Origin: Prorocentrum cordatum
Lineage: Eukaryota; Sar; Dinophyceae; Prorocentrales; Prorocentraceae
Length of the DNA: 64,000 nt
NCBI GenBank assembly: GCA_963575745.1
Contig: CAUYUJ010011225.1
Location: 1,108,828 to 1,172,827 of the forward strand
Direction: 5' to 3'
The translations under genes were made by a program, and so were the position numbers. The notes beneath the pieces were generated by a model. That model did no database searches and was not told where the DNA came from. It was given only the letters and a program-made list of their open reading frames with translations. Below are positions 1 to 11,739 of the stretch, piece after piece. How positions within the stretch are numbered: the stretch's first letter is position 1; the number at the start of each line of letters is the position of its first letter.

Positions 1-30
1 CGATCAGATTCAATCTCATTCGGTAGTGTT

Positions 31-165
31 TACGGACATCCAGATTCTTACAGTCGGCAAAGTATACGGACATCCAGATTCTCACGCTCGGCAGAGGATT
101 CGGACATCCAGATCTCTACACCAGGCAAAGTTCACGGACATCCAAATCTCTACATTTGGAAAGGA
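31..165. repeat. 34-bp tandem repeat, about four copies
   Basis: The word ACGGACATCCA or a close variant recurs at about 32, 66, 100 and 134, giving a 34 bp period over four imperfect copies. The array lies directly upstream of the Gag-like frame of the copia element, so it may belong to the element's 5' leader or LTR edge, but no partner copy was found downstream. Confidence 0.7.
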
Positions 166-183
166 TAACGAACTACCGCACGG

Positions 184-1100
184 ATGCTCGAGATGGATTA
201 CTTCAGATCACAGTCGTTGCCATTCGAAGAGAGCACGCGACAGACACCTTCTGGCTGGAAGCCAGGCGTTGCCAAGTATAGTGTCAAACATTATCTTCAA
301 AAGAGACCACTCTGGTGGAGAACCGAAAATGTTGAGGATGACAGCGTGGCAACACTTCTGGTACTGCAACGCCTCCAAGGAGGCGCCTACAAGCAAGCAT
401 TAATATTCAGGGCCGAACGAAATGGACGAGGACATGTTGGTGACGACGCTTTCGCACTAGAACGAACGGAAGCATATTAAGTTTACGGTACTCTGGCACA
501 GCCCTCAGGACTGTCACTCTTTACTCGCTGGCTGGAAGGGGGATGCGGACTGCATGATCAAGACACAGTCGGATTGCGCTGGGCAAATTCTTCAGCCTCA
601 AGAGAGGACCTCGTGATCTAGGACAACATATTTCAGATGTGGAACTTGTGTGCGATGAAGCAGCAGATGAAGCAGGACTGAGCATCAATGCCGTCGGCAG
701 GAGCTATCTACTACTTCAAGGATGCGGTCTATCGGCCAAGCTTGTCGATGACATCAAACTCAAGATCGACGGCGACCTCCGACGTTACAATGAGATCAAG
801 GCAAGCCTCGCCACGCAGTCACCTGCCCAGAACAATCCAGATCAGTATGGAGGCTACTGGGTTGACTGAGATGATGAAGAGTTCTGGGGTTACAACGGAT
901 ATTGCGATGGTGATGGACAATGGCAATATTACGAGGACGACGACGACTGGGCGGGGCGAGGATCACGCATATGATGAGAGTTATGCACCACCGACAGAAG
1001 ATGACGGAGCTTTCAAAGGCACCGGCAAGAAAGGCGATCCAGGCAATTGCCGCAAATGCGGATCAAGATGACGCAATAGCGAGGATTGCCCAGCCGGCTC
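184..1100 (+). pseudogene. copia Gag-like region with degraded zinc knuckle
   Basis: The first frame from 184 contains PSGWKPG followed by a Trp/Leu-rich stretch and LLVLQRLQGGAYKQA, which resembles the Gag core of dinoflagellate copia elements (capsid-like, RNA packaging). The frame stops at 480 and coding character resumes in other frames. At 1048-1100 the bases read CRKCGSR, then an in-frame stop, then RNSEDCP. This is a CCHC knuckle (nucleic-acid binding) interrupted by a stop and lacking its histidine. The region is non-functional as it stands. Confidence 0.65.
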
Positions 1101-1827
1101 CAAGGATAAGGACTACCAGAAGAAGAACGACGGTAAAGACAAGAGCGATTCGAAGGGCAAGACCATGTCGGACTCGAACGGAGGTAAAGGACGAGGAAAA
1201 TCTAAAGGATACATATATATAGAGGCAAATTACAAGGAAAAGGCAAGGGATATCGCGGTCAAGGCAAGGGCAAGAAGAGCAAGGGCCACTACGGCGATGA
1301 TTACGACTATTACGATGACGATTGGAACAGTTCCCATGGCAGTTGGTTTGCCACCAAGGACATGAAGGAATTCCCTTGGGCCCCGACACTGAAGACGCAT
1401 GTCCCCTGGGACAATCACAACGCCTCAGCATGGTCCCCATTGCAGACTGTGCCCTCGCACAGCTTGGACGATCAGGAATCGCCAGATGTCGGGCGGCGAG
1501 GTCTTCGCGGATTTCCAGATGCAGCAGCGAATTCAAAGGCGATGCCGAAATCATCGCCACGGGCGGCCGGGTCCTTGGCCCCGAGACGACCCATTCGACG
1601 TGCGCATGAGGAGTTCGGATCAGACTCGGGATCGGCAACAGCTGAGGATTTTCAGAATGGCGACGCTGAACTTCCCAAACGGCTACCCACAGGCATCTTT
1701 CTTGGTGGATTGGATTTCTTGGCGCGAGAAGTGCAGGACTTGCGTTGCGATCGGCGCCCGGCGGCGAAAAGTCACAACATCGGGCAGAGCAGCACCAGTT
1801 ATCACAGCATTCGAGTAACGAAGCGAT

Positions 1828-2003
1828 TTGGGTTATTGCGCGATCCTGGAGCATCATCGGGCATCATCGGCACTGACGCAGCCCGAGAATATCAACAGGG
1901 AGTGCTTTGTGGCGCAGACATCGAATCCACGCCGACACGGAGGCAATTCACCGGCATGGACGGCAAACCGACTCAGTCGTACCATTGCGGGTTCCAGTTA
2001 TGA
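1828..2003 (+). pseudogene. copia aspartic-protease-like region
   Basis: The frame ending at 2003 contains LRDPGASSGIIGTDAAREY and then TGMDGKPTQSYHCGF. The D-P-G-A-S segment takes the place of the catalytic D-S/T-G-A of retroviral-type proteases, followed by the usual hydrophobic IIG turn. The role would be polyprotein cleavage. The position between Gag and integrase fits. The frame has no link to the neighbouring domains, so this is a relic. Confidence 0.55.
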
Positions 2004-3517
2004 CAGGCGCGAGGTTCATTGGAGACATGATTGGCGGCGCGGGGAGTTGGTGTCCAGCACTTTTACCACTGCTGACCTCAATGCGATATCGATGGCGATG
2101 GCTTTTTCGCTGTATTTCCAGAGAATCGGCGAAGAGGCAACACAGCCCCACCAGTTGATATCAGGTTATTGCTCACAGGCTCTAAGCACTATACCGTTCC
2201 GCCGGACAAAGAGCACATTCGCGAGGACGTTGATCAAGAGTACCTCCATGGAGTCAGCGGGGGCCATCTGCAGATATTTCGGCACGTCAAGCCGACTCGA
2301 GATGGCAGCGCCCCGGCAGAGTTTAACGCGACGGAAGCACCCGTGGACGCTAGCATCGGAGCGAAGTCAAGTTGCTTCACTGGACAGAACACCGGGGCGA
2401 ACGAGTCCGACATCATGGCGCAGTTAAAGGACCTCAGCCATAGTCTCAATATTATTCGGGAGCGTATCAAGACATCATCGTCGACGACTGGAACGTATCA
2501 TTTCGTGAGCATGAAGACGGCATTCTCTGGAGATCAATGCAGCAACGATAAGTGCGATCAAGACCTTCAATGCCCGACGAGAAGGTCAACAGTTACCAAG
2601 GCACAACATTGCTGGAAGATCTGGAGCACCTTCAGAGGCAAGTGTTACAGGGGATATCTCATACCTGACGGGCTTGGCCATCGACGAGAGGGGCGTTTCA
2701 AGAAACAAACGCTGCGGAATCCCGGAACGCCGACGGTTTCCTGAAGCACCTCCTGGACAACAGGATCACGAGCGTGGACATGCAGGAGCATTTCTCAGGC
2801 AGCAGCGCTCTCTTTCTGGGCTCGCCGGAGTGAATTCACAACGCTCGCCCCGACGGACACCCGATATGGTTGGAATCTTGGCCCGAAGGAACGCCGGGGC
2901 ATCTTTGAGAAGCTTCGACGAGCTATTCGAGTTCAAGTCAAGATATATACCCCAGAGTGCACGCCGCGGTCGCAGGCAAGTCAGGCGACAGACCCAGGGG
3001 CGAAGGCAGCCAACAGGAAAGCCGAAAAGTCAGCTCTTCAATGGCATGCCGACGAACGCAAGGCTACCAACCAACCGCGGACTACATCGTGGAGCACCCG
3101 GCCAACAGTGCTATCTGGGAGGAGTCACCGGCGAAGGAGCTTCTGTCAGACGAGCGGGCGTGCAACGACATGCGTGATCAATGCCAGCGCGGCGCTCAAG
3201 ATGCAGACGGAACGCCTTTTCACGAACAACCGTGTTCATGGCCTCATTTCGGTTGGGGCGGACGGCAGTTCAATGTCAACGCGCGCGACCGCACTCGTGG
3301 CTTGTTGGGGGAAGTCAGACGTCCAAAGCCAAGATCTGCACGGAGAAGCCTTGCAAGAGTATTATGAAGGACGTCAGCAAAAGCATCGAGATGACCCTGA
3401 AGGCACCATTGGACTTTTCATTCTAGGCGCGCGAGAGGCGCAGACATGGCAACGTGGCAGGTGCGCCTCGCACTCGAGTGAAGGGCTGCAGATTCGACCC
3501 GAACCGAGAACCGCCGA

Positions 3518-3760
3518 ATGCAGCCGGACCACTTCCCGCGGTGGCACCAGCTCCAGCACCAGTGCCAGTTACTCCAAGAACCACAAGCAGTTCCACCTCC
3601 TGCGCCGGCACCAGTGCCAGAACCAGAATCTGTCCCAGAACAACCTGCGCCAGAACCTCCACCTGCACTTGCTCCAAATGAAACGGACGCGAGCAATCGG
3701 GGCGACGCGGCGGACCAGCCGAGCATCGTCGCGGCGTCGCCGAAGAAAGCGATAGCCATC
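3518..3760 (+). pseudogene. Proline-rich spacer upstream of integrase
   Basis: One frame is rich in Pro-Ala-Pro-Val and Pro-Glu repeats and then runs into VAASPKKAIAIKPNFDLQRF and a helical region. Such low-complexity spacers precede the integrase in related elements. There is no catalytic motif, and its assignment to the element rests on position. Confidence 0.4.
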
Positions 3761-3959
3761 AAGCCCAATTTCGACTTGCAGCGCTTCGAGCATCAACTCG
3801 AAGAGGCGGCTTCAGAGCAAGCTTGGTTGGCACTGCTACTAGGATTCCACGCGCAGTTCTGGCAACCCACCCCTGACGAGATGGCGAGACTACTGGCTGC
3901 GCCCGGAGTGGAAGAAAGCACTGCCAAGCTCTATCCGCAAGTGGTCAAGGAATTGTGCG

Positions 3960-4830
3960 ACGCGCGCCGCCTCTGCGCGATGTCTCTTCGCCGACCGGCG
4001 TTCAAGGCGCATATCACTGCAAAGTTCAACGAGCGATTTCCAGGCGATCTTCTTTCTCTGGGACATGGCGTGGCTTATTCTGGCGGGCGAACATATCAGG
4101 TGCAAGGTCATCGGCGCCATGAAGGATAAAAGAGCCCCAGAATACTTACGCTGCACGGTCGAATGTTGCATCAGTTTTTTCGGGGCCATGGGGGCGTTTG
4201 TATCAGATCAAGATGGCTCGCTTACATCAGATATCATTGGACCTACATCGGATAGATTCACGATTAAGCGAGAGTTCGCAGGCGCGGACCCGAACGAGGA
4301 GAATCACCCGACAACCAGACTGGTGGAATCGCACATCTTCATGACAAAATCGATTGTGCTGAAGAACGCAGTGGTAGCTGAGAAGGCAGGGCTTCACATT
4401 GCCAGAGAGATTCTGGTATGCGAGGCCGCCATGTCTCAGAACCTCATGCTGAACTTCGGCGGCAGTGCCCCAGCCAACGCCCTCCTCGGTTACACGCCAA
4501 TTGATTTCTATGACGTAGACTCAGCGACGACGACGGCTCATAAAAGTGCACTTGAGATTTCTCCAGATTTGTTCGAATCTTAACGTTAGAGTGATAATCT
4601 TATCTAAGCAATACGTTCTTAGGCCGATTGTCGAGGAGCGGATAGCCATCGCCAACGAGTCACGCACGCAGAAACTCGACACCGATAACATCAAAGTGGG
4701 TGACCTGGTCGACCTGTATCGGGCGCCGAACAAGAGGAGCAGGAGGGCTGGTGCGGTCCCTGCGATCAACTACATCTCAAGAGTGCAGGAGCCATTGTGG
4801 TTTGGAATGGTAGATTTCGCCAGCGGCTGA
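3960..4830 (+). pseudogene. copia integrase core and C-terminal region
   Basis: Across three frames the region reads FNERFPGDLL, then MAWLILAGEHIRCKVIGAMK, then SFFGAMGAFVSDQDGSLTSD. These match the integrase core around the catalytic D/D/E residues (the second Asp in the SDQDG segment). Downstream come NFGGSAPANALLGYTP and, in another frame, RIAIANESRTQKLD with KVGDLVDLYRAPNK, the GKGY-like C-terminal region seen in related elements. Frame changes near 4070-4130 and 4540-4600 break the protein. The role would be insertion of element cDNA. Confidence 0.75.
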
Positions 4831-5204
4831 CGGCTTGGGCAACCAGTTATCATATTCAACGCGCGGCAGCCTGGCCATCAACGCATCTGGTTAGCGACTA
4901 CACCGACATGCTGGACATCGTAGAAGGTACGATGCCGTTCAAAACGCAGATCGTGGGCATGATCGTCGGTGCAGACAGAGAAATGAGACCATCGACAAGT
5001 ATGTCAAATGTGCGGAGGACGAATGGGGCATGAAGATAGATGTGATAGTCCTTGGCAGGTGCGTTCGCAGATTATTCACGATGGCAGGCGCACCTTTTGG
5101 ATGACGAGTTGCCACATGGGACTGTACCCTTTCGGGAGAAATCCGTGGTCACGGATATTAGCCCTGGCAGAGAAGTACTGGACATCCTCAACATGATACC
5201 AAAC

Positions 5205-5754
5205 ATGAACGCCGTGAACGCATGCAGTATATCATTCTATTCTGTCGCGTCAATCACGGAGGACGAAGACGCCAAGCAGCACACTATACCAGACTTTTCG
5301 GACATCTCAGCGAACGATCCTGATGACGACGATACCGACATGCTAGTTCTGCCTCTACAGTGGCCACTATCTCCCGAACGAAAACCAGCGCACGACCATG
5401 GACCACCTGGACCACCTGGTCCACCAGCAGCACCAGCCGCGATGGCACCACTTCAACCTGGGCCTGGACCTCTTGCACCACATGCACCACCAGCAGCAGC
5501 TATACGGCAACAACCTGTACATGATCCACAGCCTGCACTCACTGGACCACAAGATGGCGGAGGACCTCCAGGACCACCGCCTGCTCCAGCTCAGGCCATC
5601 GCCAAGGCACCTGGTCCGATGACATTCGACATCGGCGATTCAGCGTGGCCGGATGGAGACGCGAGCATAGTAGAGGCGGACAACATGCCACCGATACCAC
5701 AATTTCCTCCAACGGCACCACAGCGAATCAGACTACGGAATGGTACAAGTTGGC

Positions 5755-5798
<44 letters not shown>

Positions 5799-6390
5799 CA
5801 ACGGACCCGGAACGATTCGCAGCACAGCGTCGAGGTGGACGACGAGAGTATGATCAGCGATGGGCAGTTCACGCCCGAGGTTGAATCAGGAGCTCCACCA
5901 CCACCGCCTCCGCCGGCGGCTGGCTGGAGACCGCAATTTCCACCGTTCGTATTTCCGATGCCCATGCAAGTATCGGCTCCAATGACTATTCCGATAATAC
6001 TTCAGCCGAAGCCGACCAAGACGATAAATCCAGAGGCATCGCGAGCTCAGTCAGTTCCAGCGGCGAGCAGACGAGAGCTCAGTCGAACACCACCAAGGCA
6101 ACGTAGCGAACCCGGATCTTCGAGCTTGTCGGGCCGCAAGCCAATATCAGAGTCAACGGCGACGCCAGCAACGGCGCAGACAACGGCTACACCTACGACG
6201 TCATCACATCCTAGAGCTCAACATCACCAGCTCCTTCCTCATATCCTGCACCGGCACCGTCGATTTCCACGCCGACGAAGAGTGCGAATCAATCGAGGTC
6301 AACCAGTTCACCAGCGAGGCCTCCTCCAGGCACATCGACACCTCCGGCTCGAATGGCAACGCCATCATCGAAAATGGGCACGCCTGTAGA
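5205..6390 (+). pseudogene. copia linker region, Pro-rich, with an (AG)n tract in frame
   Basis: A frame from about 5052 to 6389 stays open for 445 codons. It holds Pro/Gly/Ala-rich stretches, a polyproline run and QFPPFVFPMPMQV, typical of the low-complexity linker between integrase and RT in these elements. At 5757-5795 an (AG)n microsatellite is read as alternating Arg-Glu. No domain is recognised. Confidence 0.5.
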
Positions 6391-6979
6391 GTACGATCAT
6401 TTATGATGACGAGGAAGCGCCCGCGGTGGACTACGGACCAGCTGAAGAACCTACGGTAGATTATGGATCACCGGCAGAAGTTCGCAAAGAAGTGCTTCGA
6501 GTGGCCACTCCAGCAGCACCAGCTCAAACCTAAAGAAGCACGACCTATCAGCGGATCTTGGAGACGTGCGAATCAAGACTTCTCCGTCGCAGCCACTTGA
6601 ATACAAGAGAATGAGAGCCAGCTCAGAACCGCCGGGCGCTAAGGAATCACTGCCGATCCTGGAGCGGTCACCAACGCAGTTGACAGACACGAAGCGACCA
6701 AAGATGATGGAAGGATTCGTAGCGATTGGCGATCAACAATTGGGCATACGTGCAGGATCGTCATCTTGTCAGCGCGCATATGGACTCAGAAGAGCCCAAC
6801 GAATACCAGGCGACCACGGCAACAATGGCTCAGGAGGTATCGGGCAACCTTCAGCACATGAGTGGGAACCAGTTTACATAGACACCAGATCAGCCTCATT
6901 GGACAATACCAGGACCACTCAAAGAGAGCCGGATATAACTTTGACCTGACCACCGGCGACGCGATATTTGCGTAGAGCG

Positions 6980-7710
6980 ACGACATCTTGACGGAGGAAG
7001 ATCTCATCAAACCTAGGCCAGTAGTGGAAGCAGCGGACCGACTGAAATCAGGTACAGTCATGATGGTTGCTTCAAGGCGGTACATCCTAACAACATGGAC
7101 AGCTCGAACATCATCGGCGCAGTCTGGGCCAGACGCTGGAAGAAGGTCTACGATAGCAACGCTAATATGACGTATACCATCAAGTCGCGACTTTGTGGTC
7201 GAGGCTTCCTGGACGCGCAGAAGCAGAACGTCATGTGTCACTCATCAACGGCATCGCGATTGTCCCCAAGAGTGACCGCTGCAATGTTTGCTACGGAAAA
7301 GGACATGAACATGGAGACCTGGGACATATCTACTGGATTCCTACAGGGCCTGAACTACGAACAACTTAGAAAGCACGCCAAGAGGATGGGTATTGAAGTG
7401 CGAGAGCAACGAAACATTTACTTACAACCGCCGGTCAACGTCTGGCGCGTGCGAGAAAAGCGACATCATAATTCCAGATGCGGACGCCGTGGTCTTTGCC
7501 CGGCAGCTGCTCAAACCCATCTGTGTGGCAGTGGGCGCACCATTATTGTGGCAGCTGGCATTATCTTTACATGTTCTTGACGAAGTGAGAAGGATTTTAG
7601 AGCGTATTCAACGGCAGTTTCTTCATGTGGGTGAGGAGCGGTGATATTATGATGGTATGGACAGTTCACGTGGACGATATCATAGTTCTGGCAAAAGAAG
7701 CATGGCTTGG
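6980..7710 (+). pseudogene. copia reverse transcriptase
   Basis: The frame from 7095 contains VWARRWKK, IKSRLCGRGFLDAQK, SSTASRLSPRV and METWDISTGFLQGLNYEQL. These are the conserved N-terminal blocks of the Ty1/copia RT, with the first catalytic Asp in WDIS. The catalytic box lies in another frame at 7652-7705, reading WTVHVDDIIVLAKEA, so the usual YVDD is HVDD here. Frame changes between the blocks make it inactive. The role would be copying element RNA into DNA. Confidence 0.85.
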
Positions 7711-7939
7711 AGTCTCACTTCTATGGAGAAGCGTTTCGGCAGGATCAAGAGACACCAACTACCATTCACGCGCGTGGTAGTGAGCTGCGAAGTGATTGGA
7801 AAGCGAGACCCATTGATCCATTAGCACGTATTCGCAGAAGGCCTGAATAATACCGGGATACCATACAAGCTCAAGGATAAGCTGACACATGGATGCGATG
7901 CTAAACTTACGCGTCGTCTTCGATTTCTACTCTGCTCAC

Positions 7940-8757
7940 TGTTGTTGTGATGTCAGACGCACGAAGATATTGCGACGCACTGCAGTTGCAGCAGCTTGCA
8001 CGGAAGAGTAACATCGGACACCTGAAGCAGGCCAATCTCATCGTGGATCGAGCTAAGCGTAACTCCAAGATGATTGGATTGCATTTCGGACCATTATCCC
8101 TACCAATGAGGCTTGTATCGGTTGCAGACGCAGGACACGGCAGCGCCAATATATCTTATTCTCAACAAGGAGCAGCTGTATTTCTCATGGAAGTTCATTG
8201 GTCAGGGTCGACAAGAAGGACATCGTTCATCCATACGATAACAGCATCCTCGGTGGAGTGACCCACTCATTGGCACTATCGCCAGGGAAGTCAGAAATGG
8301 ATACCCCACTCGACATGCAACGCAGAGACCAACGCGGGCTACAAAGTGAACCAGACAGCTCAGGTCGTTGCACGCAGGCTCAGTGAGATTATCACATGCA
8401 GCGAGACACAGCACAAGGCCAAGGACATGATGCAGGTTTTCGATGGGTCATTATATCTAGTGCGACCTGATCACTGTACGGATTGTGTGGACTTCTGGCA
8501 ATGTTGCTATGGAGTTAAGGGCGTCCCGTCGGGCAAGCAGAGCCGATTGGCAGTGCTAACTAAGCATGAGAGAGGGGCGTCTTAGTGAACGCATCATGGA
8601 CTTCATCCACCTGCCCACGGCGGCGGTGATTGTGGACGGACTCATGAAGGCGGGCGCAGTTAAGTTATTGATGGAACATGCGACGACAGGAATGTGGCAT
8701 GTGCATCCTCCAAAGGGGCAAGGTCATCACCATGAGGAGAGCCGCGAAGACGAGTGA
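7940..8757 (+). pseudogene. copia RNase H and element C-terminus
   Basis: The frame from 7947 reads YCDALQLQQLARKSNIGHLKQAN and then RLVSVADAGHGSANISYSQQG, the copia RNase H start with a catalytic Asp in VADAGH. Later frames read DCVDFWQCCYGVKGVPSGKQSR (8488-8553) and IMDFIHLPTAAVIVDGLMKAG (8595-8657), the latter matching the V-A-D-x-L-T-K tail of copia polyproteins. At least two frameshifts separate the parts. Confidence 0.75.
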
Positions 8758-8760
8758 CAG

Positions 8761-9290
8761 CTATTCAGAGCAGGACCTCCTAGATCTCAACGAGTGGTGA
8801 TGATATGACAATACACGGACTGTTCAGTGTTGCTTGGATTTGATCAGTTCAGGTAACAGAGATCTGCATGCAACTACGGTGGCAGCCATTGGAGTCCGCG
8901 CGCCGACTCCAAGGATCGGCCGACGTATGAATTACCACGGGGGGGCTTCTTAAACCACGCGGAGGTCGTTAACTTTCAGAACATCGTTAACGAGGATTGA
9001 TTGTTTGCTATTGCACTGTTGCTGTCTGCTCGCTTGAGAGTTTACAGCGAGTGGACGGACGATTTCAACACATTATGTGTTTTGAGTGCGCCCTTCGAAT
9101 ACAATTAATTCATGGCCGGGGCACTAGAGCCAGTCCTACGTTTGAGGTCTGTTTTGCGCAGAGTAGTATCTGGTCTTACAAGAGTATAGTTTGCATAGCT
9201 TTGCTTAGCAGTGGAGCAGTCAGAGACATGCGCGAAGAGCCTCTCGCATTAACATCGGGGCTCAAGCTTTTTCTAACAACGCGGTCTCTG
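8761..9290. other. Gene-less stretch after the copia element
   Basis: There is no coding signal here. It may include the 3' untranslated part or LTR of the copia element: a G run at about 8939-8946 could be a polypurine tract. No matching left LTR is in the window. Confidence 0.4.
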
Positions 9291-9293
9291 CTA

Positions 9294-9362
9294 AAGGGGG
9301 GGGGGGGGGGGGAGACAGGGGCGGGGGGCTCGAACCCGCCCCCCCCTCCCCCTTTGCGACGA
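9294..9362. repeat. Poly-G / poly-C low-complexity block
   Basis: A long G run (about 9296-9312), a GGGGCGGGGGG stretch and C runs lie back to back, so both strands could form G-quadruplexes or a G/C hairpin. A similar block recurs at 12550-12800 and 19440-19500. Confidence 0.7.
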
Positions 9363-9414
9363 GCAGGGGGCTGGGAAGAGGGCCTCTCGGTTAGCGAGAA
9401 TAGAGTAGAGTGTT

Positions 9415-10690
9415 TCGAGTAGCGATGGTTGAGTAGTGGGTATTTGATAGTGAGTAGTAGTGAGTAGTGGGTAGTGGGTCGTGAGAGTAGTGAGTAGTGC
9501 GTAGAGATTAGTGAGTAGTGGGTAATGAGTAGTGGGGAGGAAGTAGTGCGTAAGGAGTTGTGAGTAGTGAGAAATGAGTAGTGCGTCGTGATTAGTGCAT
9601 AGTGAGTCGCGAACAGGGAGTAGGATGAGGGAGTAGACATAAGCGAATAGAGAGGAGTGGGTAGTGAGTAGTGAGTAGTGCGCAGTGAGTAGAGACTAGT
9701 GAGTAGTGGGTGGTGATTAGAGAGTAGCGAGCAGGGAGTAGCGAGTAGGGAGTAGCGAGTAATAAGTAGTTAGAAGCGCGCAGGGCGTTGTGAGTAGTGG
9801 GTAGTGAGGAGGGAGCAGTCAGGAGCCAGTAGTGAGTAGGGAGTAGGGAGTAGGGAGTAGCGAGTCGGGAGTAGCGAGTAGTGAGTAGTGAGTAGTGAGT
9901 AGGGAGTAGTTAGTAGTGAGTAGTGCGTAGTGAGAAGCGAGAAGGGGGTTTTGAGTGGTGGGTAGTGAGTACGGAGTCGCGAGTAGAAATTAGCGAGTAG
10001 TGAGTCTTGAATAGTGAGTAGTGAGTAGTGAGTAGCGACTTGCGACTTGTGACCAGCGAGTAGGTTTTAGGGAGTAGTGCGTAAGGAGTTGTGAGTCGCG
10101 AGAAATGAGTAGTGAGTTAAGAGTAGTGAGTAGGGAGTAGGAAGTATTTAGTAGTGAGTAGTGGGAGCGTGGTGAGTAGTGAGTAGTGGGTAGTAGGTAG
10201 TGCGTATTGGGTAGCGAGTAGGGCTTAAGGAGTAGCGAGTAGTGAGTAGTGAGTAGGGGTACTGTGTAAGGAGTAGCGAGTAGTGGATAGTGAGTAGTGG
10301 GTTGTGGGCAGTGGGTATTTTTTGTCATGGAAGTGTGTGTAGGGAGTAGTGGGTAGTGGTTAGTGGGTAGTGAGTAGTGATTTGTGCATAGTGAGTAATG
10401 GGTAGTGAGTTGTGCTTAGTGAGAAGTGAGTATACAGTAGGGGGTAGTGAGTAGCGAGCAGGGAGTAGCGAGTAGTGAGTAGTGAGTAGCGAGGAGGGCG
10501 TTGTGAGTAGTGTGTAGTGAGGAGGGAGTTGTCAGGAGTGAGTAGTGAGTAGCGAGTAGCGAGAAGCGAGAAGGAGGTTTTGAGTAGTGAATATTGAGTA
10601 GTGATTAGCGAGTAGCGACTTACTACCAGTGACTTAGTGAGTAGGGAGTAGGGAGTAGTGAGTAGTGGGTAGCGAGTTTTGCGCAGTGGG
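9415..10690. repeat. Heptamer satellite, block 1 (unit AGTAGTG / AGTAGGG)
   Basis: About 1.3 kb consists of variants of the heptamer AGTAGTG, with AGTAGGG and AGTAGCG common. Because 7 and 3 share no factor, the reverse strand reads as a seven-residue repeat (HYSLLTT), which produces long spurious open frames. Substitutions and small indels are frequent, so the block is old or was homogenised poorly. Confidence 0.9.
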
Positions 10691-10905
10691 TAGTTCCAAA
10701 TTCTTTACGCTTCGCGTATCCCCACCAGCCCATCTCACAGCAACAACTCTTGCGAAGCATGCCGACAGTCGTGTTTTTCAGGCGTGCGTCCGCTTGGCCC
10801 CGCATATCTCCCCTGTTCCTCCTTCCTCCCGCCTCCTTGTACATCCTCCTTGTGGGGGGAGCGGGAGAAGGACGAGGCGGAGGAGGAGGGAGAGAAAGCG
10901 CTCCT
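10691..10905. other. Spacer between satellites, no gene seen
   Basis: Unique-looking sequence with a GGAGGAGG stretch near 10870-10890. No domain, exon signal or structured RNA was recognised. Confidence 0.4.
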
Positions 10906-10910
10906 CGTGA

Positions 10911-11125
10911 TTTGAGTCGTTTGGGGTTTCTCGTCCTGGTGTGAGTCGTTCGGGCCCTTCTTCCTGGTGTGAGTCGTTCGGGCTCTTCGTGGTGTGAGTC
11001 GTTCGGGCTCTTCGTCCTGGTGTGAGTGAGTCGTTCGGGCTTCTCGTGTCGTGAGTTGTTCGGGCCCCTCGTCCTGGTGTGAGTCGTTCGGGCCCCTCCT
11101 CGTTCGGGGTCGTTCTCGTTGGTGT
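10911..11125. repeat. Minisatellite built on TGAGTCGTTCGGG
   Basis: The word GTGAGTCGTTCGGGC recurs about seven times with a spacing of roughly 25-33 bp, separated by variants of TCTTCGTCCTG. In one reverse-strand frame it reads as Arg/Thr/His-rich repeats and is not a gene. Confidence 0.8.
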
Positions 11126-11137
11126 GAGTCCTCCTCG

Positions 11138-11352
11138 TGGAGCCTCTTGGGGCCTCTTGGGGGCCTCTTGGGCGCCTCTGGGGAGCCTCTTGGGGGCCTC
11201 TTGGGGCCTGTTGGGGCCTCTTGGGGGCCTCTTGGGGGCCTCTTGGGGGCGTCTTGGGGCCTCTTGGGGGCTTATTGGGGGCCTCTTGGAGGCCTCTTGG
11301 GAGCCTCCTGGGAGCCTCTTGGGTCCATCTTGGGGCCTCTTGCGACCTCCTC
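11138..11352. repeat. GCCTCTTGGGG minisatellite, copy 1 of a dispersed family
   Basis: About 17 tandem copies of a 12-13 bp unit, GCCTCTTGGGGG with variants, fill the stretch. The plus strand can be read as Gly-Leu-Leu-Gly-Ala-Ser-Trp and the minus strand as Arg/Pro/Gln-rich repeats in every frame, a mark of a repeat rather than coding selection. The same word builds the larger array at 34857-36000 and the block at 51990-52250. Confidence 0.85.
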
Positions 11353-11404
11353 AGAAGCGCAAGTGAGCGCTGCCCCCTGAGAAAGACAAAATGAGCCCAA
11401 AACC

Positions 11405-11520
11405 TTTCTGTAAAATCAATGATTTTGCTATGAAGGAAGATGGGCGCGGCCCCCTCAGGACTCCAAAATGGGGCCAAAACCGTAGTACAATCAATGATTT
11501 TGGCTTCAAAGAAGAGCAGA
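11405..11520. repeat. Imperfect direct repeat around ATCAATGATTTTG
   Basis: ATCAATGATTTTG occurs at about 11415 and again at about 11490, each followed by a related purine-rich stretch, giving a period near 75 bp. It joins the minisatellite to a G/C-rich unique stretch reaching 11735 in which I see no gene. Confidence 0.55.
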
Positions 11521-11739
11521 GGGGCCTGTCTCCGTCCCCCCGTCGGGGCCAGAATCCTCGTGAGGGTCGTCGTTTTTTGGCCCTCCCAGGAGTCGAAATT
11601 GACCCCCCTGACGACCCGCCGGGCCCCCTGTCCAGGCCCAGGGGGAGGGGTAAACCCTTCCCCGAAGGGGAAGAAGGGGGGTTGAGGACAGAGCAGGCTC
11701 TGTAAACCACTCGCGCCCAAAGGGCTGGTGGGATTTCGT

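Larger units (their letters stand above)
180..8760 (+). mobile_element. Decayed Ty1/copia LTR retrotransposon (whole element, ends not defined)
   Basis: One strand carries, in copia order, a Gag-like region, a zinc-knuckle remnant, an aspartic-protease-like region, an integrase core, a proline-rich linker, a reverse transcriptase and an RNase H. Integrase before RT is the Ty1/copia order. The reading frame shifts many times, so no intact polyprotein remains and the copy cannot be autonomous. I could not find a pair of LTRs: the left end may lie outside the window, and 8760-9290 shows no repeat of positions 1-180. The sequence style (a WKPG-containing Gag, a DPGAS protease) matches copia elements common in dinoflagellate genomes. 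Confidence 0.85.

Noticed and set aside
2169-2744. A separate gene in the 191-codon frame at 2169
   Set aside because: It is on the same strand and inside the copia element between protease and integrase, so it is best taken as element sequence in a shifted frame.
9176-9640. HYSLLTT-repeat protein on the minus strand
   Set aside because: The seven-residue period is a direct product of a 7-bp satellite read in three frames.
10623-11720. A 365-codon minus-strand open frame rich in Arg/Pro/Gln
   Set aside because: It runs across three different tandem repeats (heptamer, TGAGTCGTTCGGG and GCCTCTTGGGG), so the openness follows from repeat composition.
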